A stretch of 9,846 nucleotides of DNA, taken from positions 1 to 9,846 of the forward strand of contig JAUVBP010000033.1 in assembly GCA_030591125.1 (NCBI GenBank). The letters are read 5' to 3'. The number at the start of each line of letters is the position of its first letter. Positions within the stretch are counted from its first letter, which is position 1. The position numbers were made by a program, and so were the translations under genes. The stretch comes from Candidatus Woesearchaeota archaeon. Its GTDB lineage: Archaea; Nanobdellota; Nanobdellia; Woesearchaeales; UBA11576. Positions 7,590 to 9,846 of this stretch are shown here, in pieces. A model generated the notes under the pieces. The model made no database searches, was not told the origin of the DNA, and was given only the letters and a program-made list of their open reading frames with translations.

Positions 7590-7605
7590 TATATAAATCT
7601 TTCTT
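7590..7605 (-). promoter_or_regulatory. Archaeal promoter (BRE + TATA box) of the kinase unit
   Basis: On the minus strand the purine-rich BRE-like AAGAAAGA (7605-7598) runs directly into TTTATATA (7597-7590), a near-consensus archaeal TATA box. With usual archaeal spacing, transcription would start near 7566. That gives an ~84-base leader to the ATG at 7482, or near-leaderless initiation at the GTG at 7563. The 115-base gap to the NAD-kinase-like gene upstream, together with this box, marks the kinase genes as a separate transcription unit. Confidence 0.75.
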
Positions 7606-7678
7606 TTTTTGTTACTCTGAGGTAGGGGCGTTTTCATCTAGTAGGAGTAGTGCCAATATCTTCTCCCGCACACAGATA

Positions 7679-8620
7679 TCAACCAGAAGAAAGCCTGAGA
7701 GTGCCTTTTCCAGGCCTGATTACGCTCAGATGATAATCAGATACACAAATCTCCGCTCGACACCCTATCATGAACCCTGCAGTATGATCATCATGAGAAT
7801 CAGGTGCAATGATCCCCTTTGCATCATTATAGGAATCGATGACAAGCTTCTGACCTTTATGCAATATTGTTTTGCTTCTTGAAGCATGCTCTGTAAGGAT
7901 GATCCTTGCAGAATCTACATCCTTGTCAAAGCAATCACTCTCACTGAACATCACATTATGGACATTGTCATACCAGGAACCTCCGCAGGAACCTGCACCC
8001 GTGGCGATCAGGATGCCTGAAGATCTGTCAGGGAACACCTCCTTGCCATCAATATAGACCCTATTCCTTGACATGAACAGCCTGCCATACTCACCGACAA
8101 AGTAATCACAGACCGCTGGAAAAGGTCGGGGCTCATCTGATCCACCATATATCTTCGCCTCAAGAGCTGTCCAGTGCTCAATCTCAAAATCATCTTTCTC
8201 AATCGAGGAGACGCTGCATAAAAAAGAATCAACATCGAGATACAACAATGCTCCAGCACTCTTGCTCGGGTCCAACACGACTCCAGACACATACTTATCC
8301 TCATCAGGATTCTGCTGCACGTATCTCAATATGTCCTGCGCACAATAAGTGAAATGATTATCTCCCCCAATAAAGACAAACAGGTCATGATCAGCTATCA
8401 CAGCAGGAGTGAGTTGAGACCTGTCGACAATATTATGTATGCCCAATGCCTTGATGACTCTCGCAAGATTCTTTTTCTGCGCATGATGACTGTCACAGAC
8501 GTATCTCCACACCTCTTCAGAGCCGAACATCTTCCTTGCATCCGTCTCGGTGCCTTTTCTCTCTATCTCCAACTCATACCTACTCTTTGTCGGCACCAGA
8601 AGCATCTTGTCAAGGTCCAT
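7679..8620 (-). CDS. NAD kinase-like protein (ATP-NAD kinase fold)
   Basis: The 313-residue protein is probably a cytosolic enzyme that phosphorylates NAD to NADP. It has the order of motifs of the NAD kinase fold. YELEIERK and SHHAQKKNLARVIKALG near the N terminus resemble the start of mitochondrial NADK2-type enzymes. FVFIGGDNHFTY (81-92) sits at the GGDG site and keeps the key Asp87. SGILIATGAGSCGGSWY (201-217) replaces the conserved TPTGSTAY-type glycine-rich segment. The Asp at the GGD site and the second-domain strands (KLVIDSYNDAKGIIAPD) support a functional fold, but GGDG reads GGDN and no clear DGQ motif follows. It starts ten bases after the stop of the NMN adenylyltransferase gene, behind a GGGATGAT sequence. 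That linkage of NAD synthesis to NAD kinase strengthens the call. It is the last gene of its unit. Confidence 0.8.
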   Translation of the reverse strand: MDLDKMLLVPTKSRYELEIERKGTETDARKMFGSEEVWRYVCDSHHAQKKNLARVIKALGIHNIVDRSQLTPAVIADHDLFVFIGGDNHFTYCAQDILRYVQQNPDEDKYVSGVVLDPSKSAGALLYLDVDSFLCSVSSIEKDDFEIEHWTALEAKIYGGSDEPRPFPAVCDYFVGEYGRLFMSRNRVYIDGKEVFPDRSSGILIATGAGSCGGSWYDNVHNVMFSESDCFDKDVDSARIILTEHASRSKTILHKGQKLVIDSYNDAKGIIAPDSHDDHTAGFMIGCRAEICVSDYHLSVIRPGKGTLRLSSG

Positions 8621-8630
8621 CTTATCATCC

Positions 8631-9266
8631 CTACTGTCCTAATGTATTCAGATATTCTTCCAGTAAAGTATTCTGCATACTTATATCTTTTCCAGTATAT
8701 CTATCAAGCACCTTTTTCCCGAATTCGTCCCTAAAACGTTCAACAAGAGAGTTCTGTTCGAGGTATCCTGCAACTTTTCCAGGTACAAGTGCCTGCCAAT
8801 CACCATCTCTTGCAAGTTCAACCCTAACTTGAGTACCCTTCACACCAGACCTCCTGTATTCAGGCACCACCTCTTCAGGGGAGAGCAGCACATAATCATC
8901 TTTCAGAAGTTCACGCACATAATCATTGCCAGAGACAAAATGATCTATCCCACCATACACTGCCCTGATATGCTCCCTCCACAGGCTCCCACCATTGACA
9001 GGATCCTTATGCGAAAAGTCAGGAATATATATCACAGTATAATTAGAGAATCTCGGCGAGAGTACAGTGTCAATCATACCCTTTGTCTCTTCTGCAGTGA
9101 ATGGGTTGCGCAAGTCATACCTATTGCAGCTTCCGATACCTATGATGACCTGCTCTGCCTGCTCACAGACAGACTCAAGCAGCGCAGCGCCTCCATTGTG
9201 CAACGGCTTGAACCTACCTATCAGACCGACAATCCCAAGACTGTCCGCATCTTTTTTATCATTCAT
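8631..9266 (-). CDS. Nicotinamide-nucleotide adenylyltransferase family protein (archaeal NadM-like)
   Basis: The 211-residue protein is a cytidylyltransferase-like nucleotidyltransferase, most likely joining NMN and ATP to make NAD. The N-terminal nucleotide-binding segment is GLIGRFKPLHNGGAALLE (14-31), followed by VIIGIGSCNRYDLRNPFTAEE (40-60), the archaeal NMNAT signature around the NPFT segment. The C-terminal SGVKGTQVRVELARDGDWQALVP matches the ISGTxVR motif (GTQVR, 144-148) and the following W/LVP segment. The oddity is the HxGH motif, which reads HNGG (23-26), so the second catalytic His is Gly. At 211 residues it exceeds the usual ~170-180 by a C-terminal helical extension (RFRDEFGKKVLDRY onwards). 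Its ATG overlaps the end of the Nudix gene by eight bases, suggesting translational coupling. Another nucleotidyl acceptor is possible. Confidence 0.83.
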   Translation of the reverse strand: MNDKKDADSLGIVGLIGRFKPLHNGGAALLESVCEQAEQVIIGIGSCNRYDLRNPFTAEETKGMIDTVLSPRFSNYTVIYIPDFSHKDPVNGGSLWREHIRAVYGGIDHFVSGNDYVRELLKDDYVLLSPEEVVPEYRRSGVKGTQVRVELARDGDWQALVPGKVAGYLEQNSLVERFRDEFGKKVLDRYTGKDISMQNTLLEEYLNTLGQ

Positions 9267-9846
9267 CTTTCAGATAACCCCTATGCTGCAGATATTTCCT
9301 TATGATCCTGCCATGATCAAAGACAAGACCATCATTCTCCACAAGGTCGATCAGCTCAGCTATCGAGTACAGTCTCGCGTCTGCCGCATCATCCCCTGCT
9401 ACCAATGTACCACACCCTCTCCCCACATAGGTAGAGCTTATCGTGTGTTTCCGCATATCCCTTGAAGGGTCTGAATGCAGGCACAGAGGCATCTCATGAG
9501 AATCAAGCACCACGTCAAGACCAGTCTCTTCCTTTGCTTCCTTAATTGCATTCTCTTCGAGAGATATCCCCCATTCAGCATAACCTCCTGGAAGCGCCAG
9601 CCCTCTAGGAGGATTCTTCCTGGTTATCAGGACTATGCCTTCTTTATTACCATCGTTGTATTCTATCACTACATCTGTCGTCGGCAGAGGATTGCGGTAA
9701 CTCTTCAGCCTCATGAAATAATCCTCTATGAACTGCGCATGATCGAACGCAAGAACAGGCAGCTCATCATGCCTGACTATCGTTGTCCCTTTCGTTTCTT
9801 CAGCTCGCCTTCGTTTGTTATTATGCCATAGAGCAAGCCCGCTGAA
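9259..9846 (-). CDS. Nudix hydrolase, 5' end cut by the window
   Basis: This is a nucleotide-diphosphate hydrolase; its position before the NAD synthesis genes suggests ADP-ribose, NADH or a related compound as substrate. From the Met at 9714 (151 residues) the Nudix box spans 44-66: GYAEWGISLEENAIKEAKEETGL. The catalytic Glu59, Glu62 and Glu63 are present, but the first Glu of Gx5E is Ile50 and the Arg of RE is Lys58. YRNPLPTTDVVIEY and LALPGG are typical of archaeal members. The frame stays open without a stop for 44 more codons to the window edge, and reads plausibly as protein (DELPVLAFDHAQFIEDYF). I therefore annotate a partial gene of at least 195 residues. An internal start at 9714 remains possible, because AGAGGAT lies upstream of it. 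The last eight bases overlap the next gene. Confidence 0.85.
   Translation of the reverse strand, partial: FSGLALWHNNKRRRAEETKGTTIVRHDELPVLAFDHAQFIEDYFMRLKSYRNPLPTTDVVIEYNDGNKEGIVLITRKNPPRGLALPGGYAEWGISLEENAIKEAKEETGLDVVLDSHEMPLCLHSDPSRDMRKHTISSTYVGRGCGTLVAGDDAADARLYSIAELIDLVENDGLVFDHGRIIRKYLQHRGYLKDE

Noticed and set aside
1009..9846. CRISPR arrays, insertion sequences or attachment sites
   Set aside because: No regularly spaced direct repeats, transposase or integrase motifs, or terminal inverted repeats were seen.

Overview
The window looks like a chromosome segment of an archaeon, probably a DPANN lineage such as Woesearchaeota or Pacearchaeota. The evidence is an archaeal/eukaryotic-type ribosomal protein L31e, a clean archaeal BRE/TATA promoter, Shine-Dalgarno sequences of the GAGGTG/GTGATC type, and an archaeal-type NMN adenylyltransferase. 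The lineage is an inference from protein style and was not checked against a database.

Layout. (1) Positions 14-848, plus strand: L31e with an unusual ~100-residue charged tail, then a 67-residue Cys-rich small protein. (2) Positions 849-1008: a 160-base gap between convergent units. It can fold into a nested set of helices and may be a small RNA or a structured 3' end. (3) Positions 1009-7605, minus strand: a three-gene unit read from one strong TATA promoter near 7594. In order of transcription it encodes a predicted pseudokinase (6103-7482), a protein of unknown family (4963-6066), and a 1311-residue protein with a pseudokinase domain followed by an apparently active Hanks-type Ser/Thr kinase domain, flanked by large unrecognised helical regions (1009-4944). 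(4) Positions 7679-9846, minus strand: a tightly packed NAD(P) unit of Nudix hydrolase (running off the window edge), NMN adenylyltransferase and NAD-kinase-like protein. Its promoter lies outside the window.

How they may work together. The NAD unit reads as nucleotide processing or clean-up (Nudix), NAD synthesis (NMNAT) and NADP synthesis (NAD kinase); each enzyme departs from its family consensus at a signature motif. The kinase unit is the candidate undescribed system. It has three kinase folds, of which two lack catalytic residues, plus one orphan partner, all apparently cytosolic and co-transcribed. The simplest reading is one catalytic kinase regulated by pseudokinase modules, with the orphan as substrate, scaffold or effector. 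The substrate and biological role cannot be read from the sequence.
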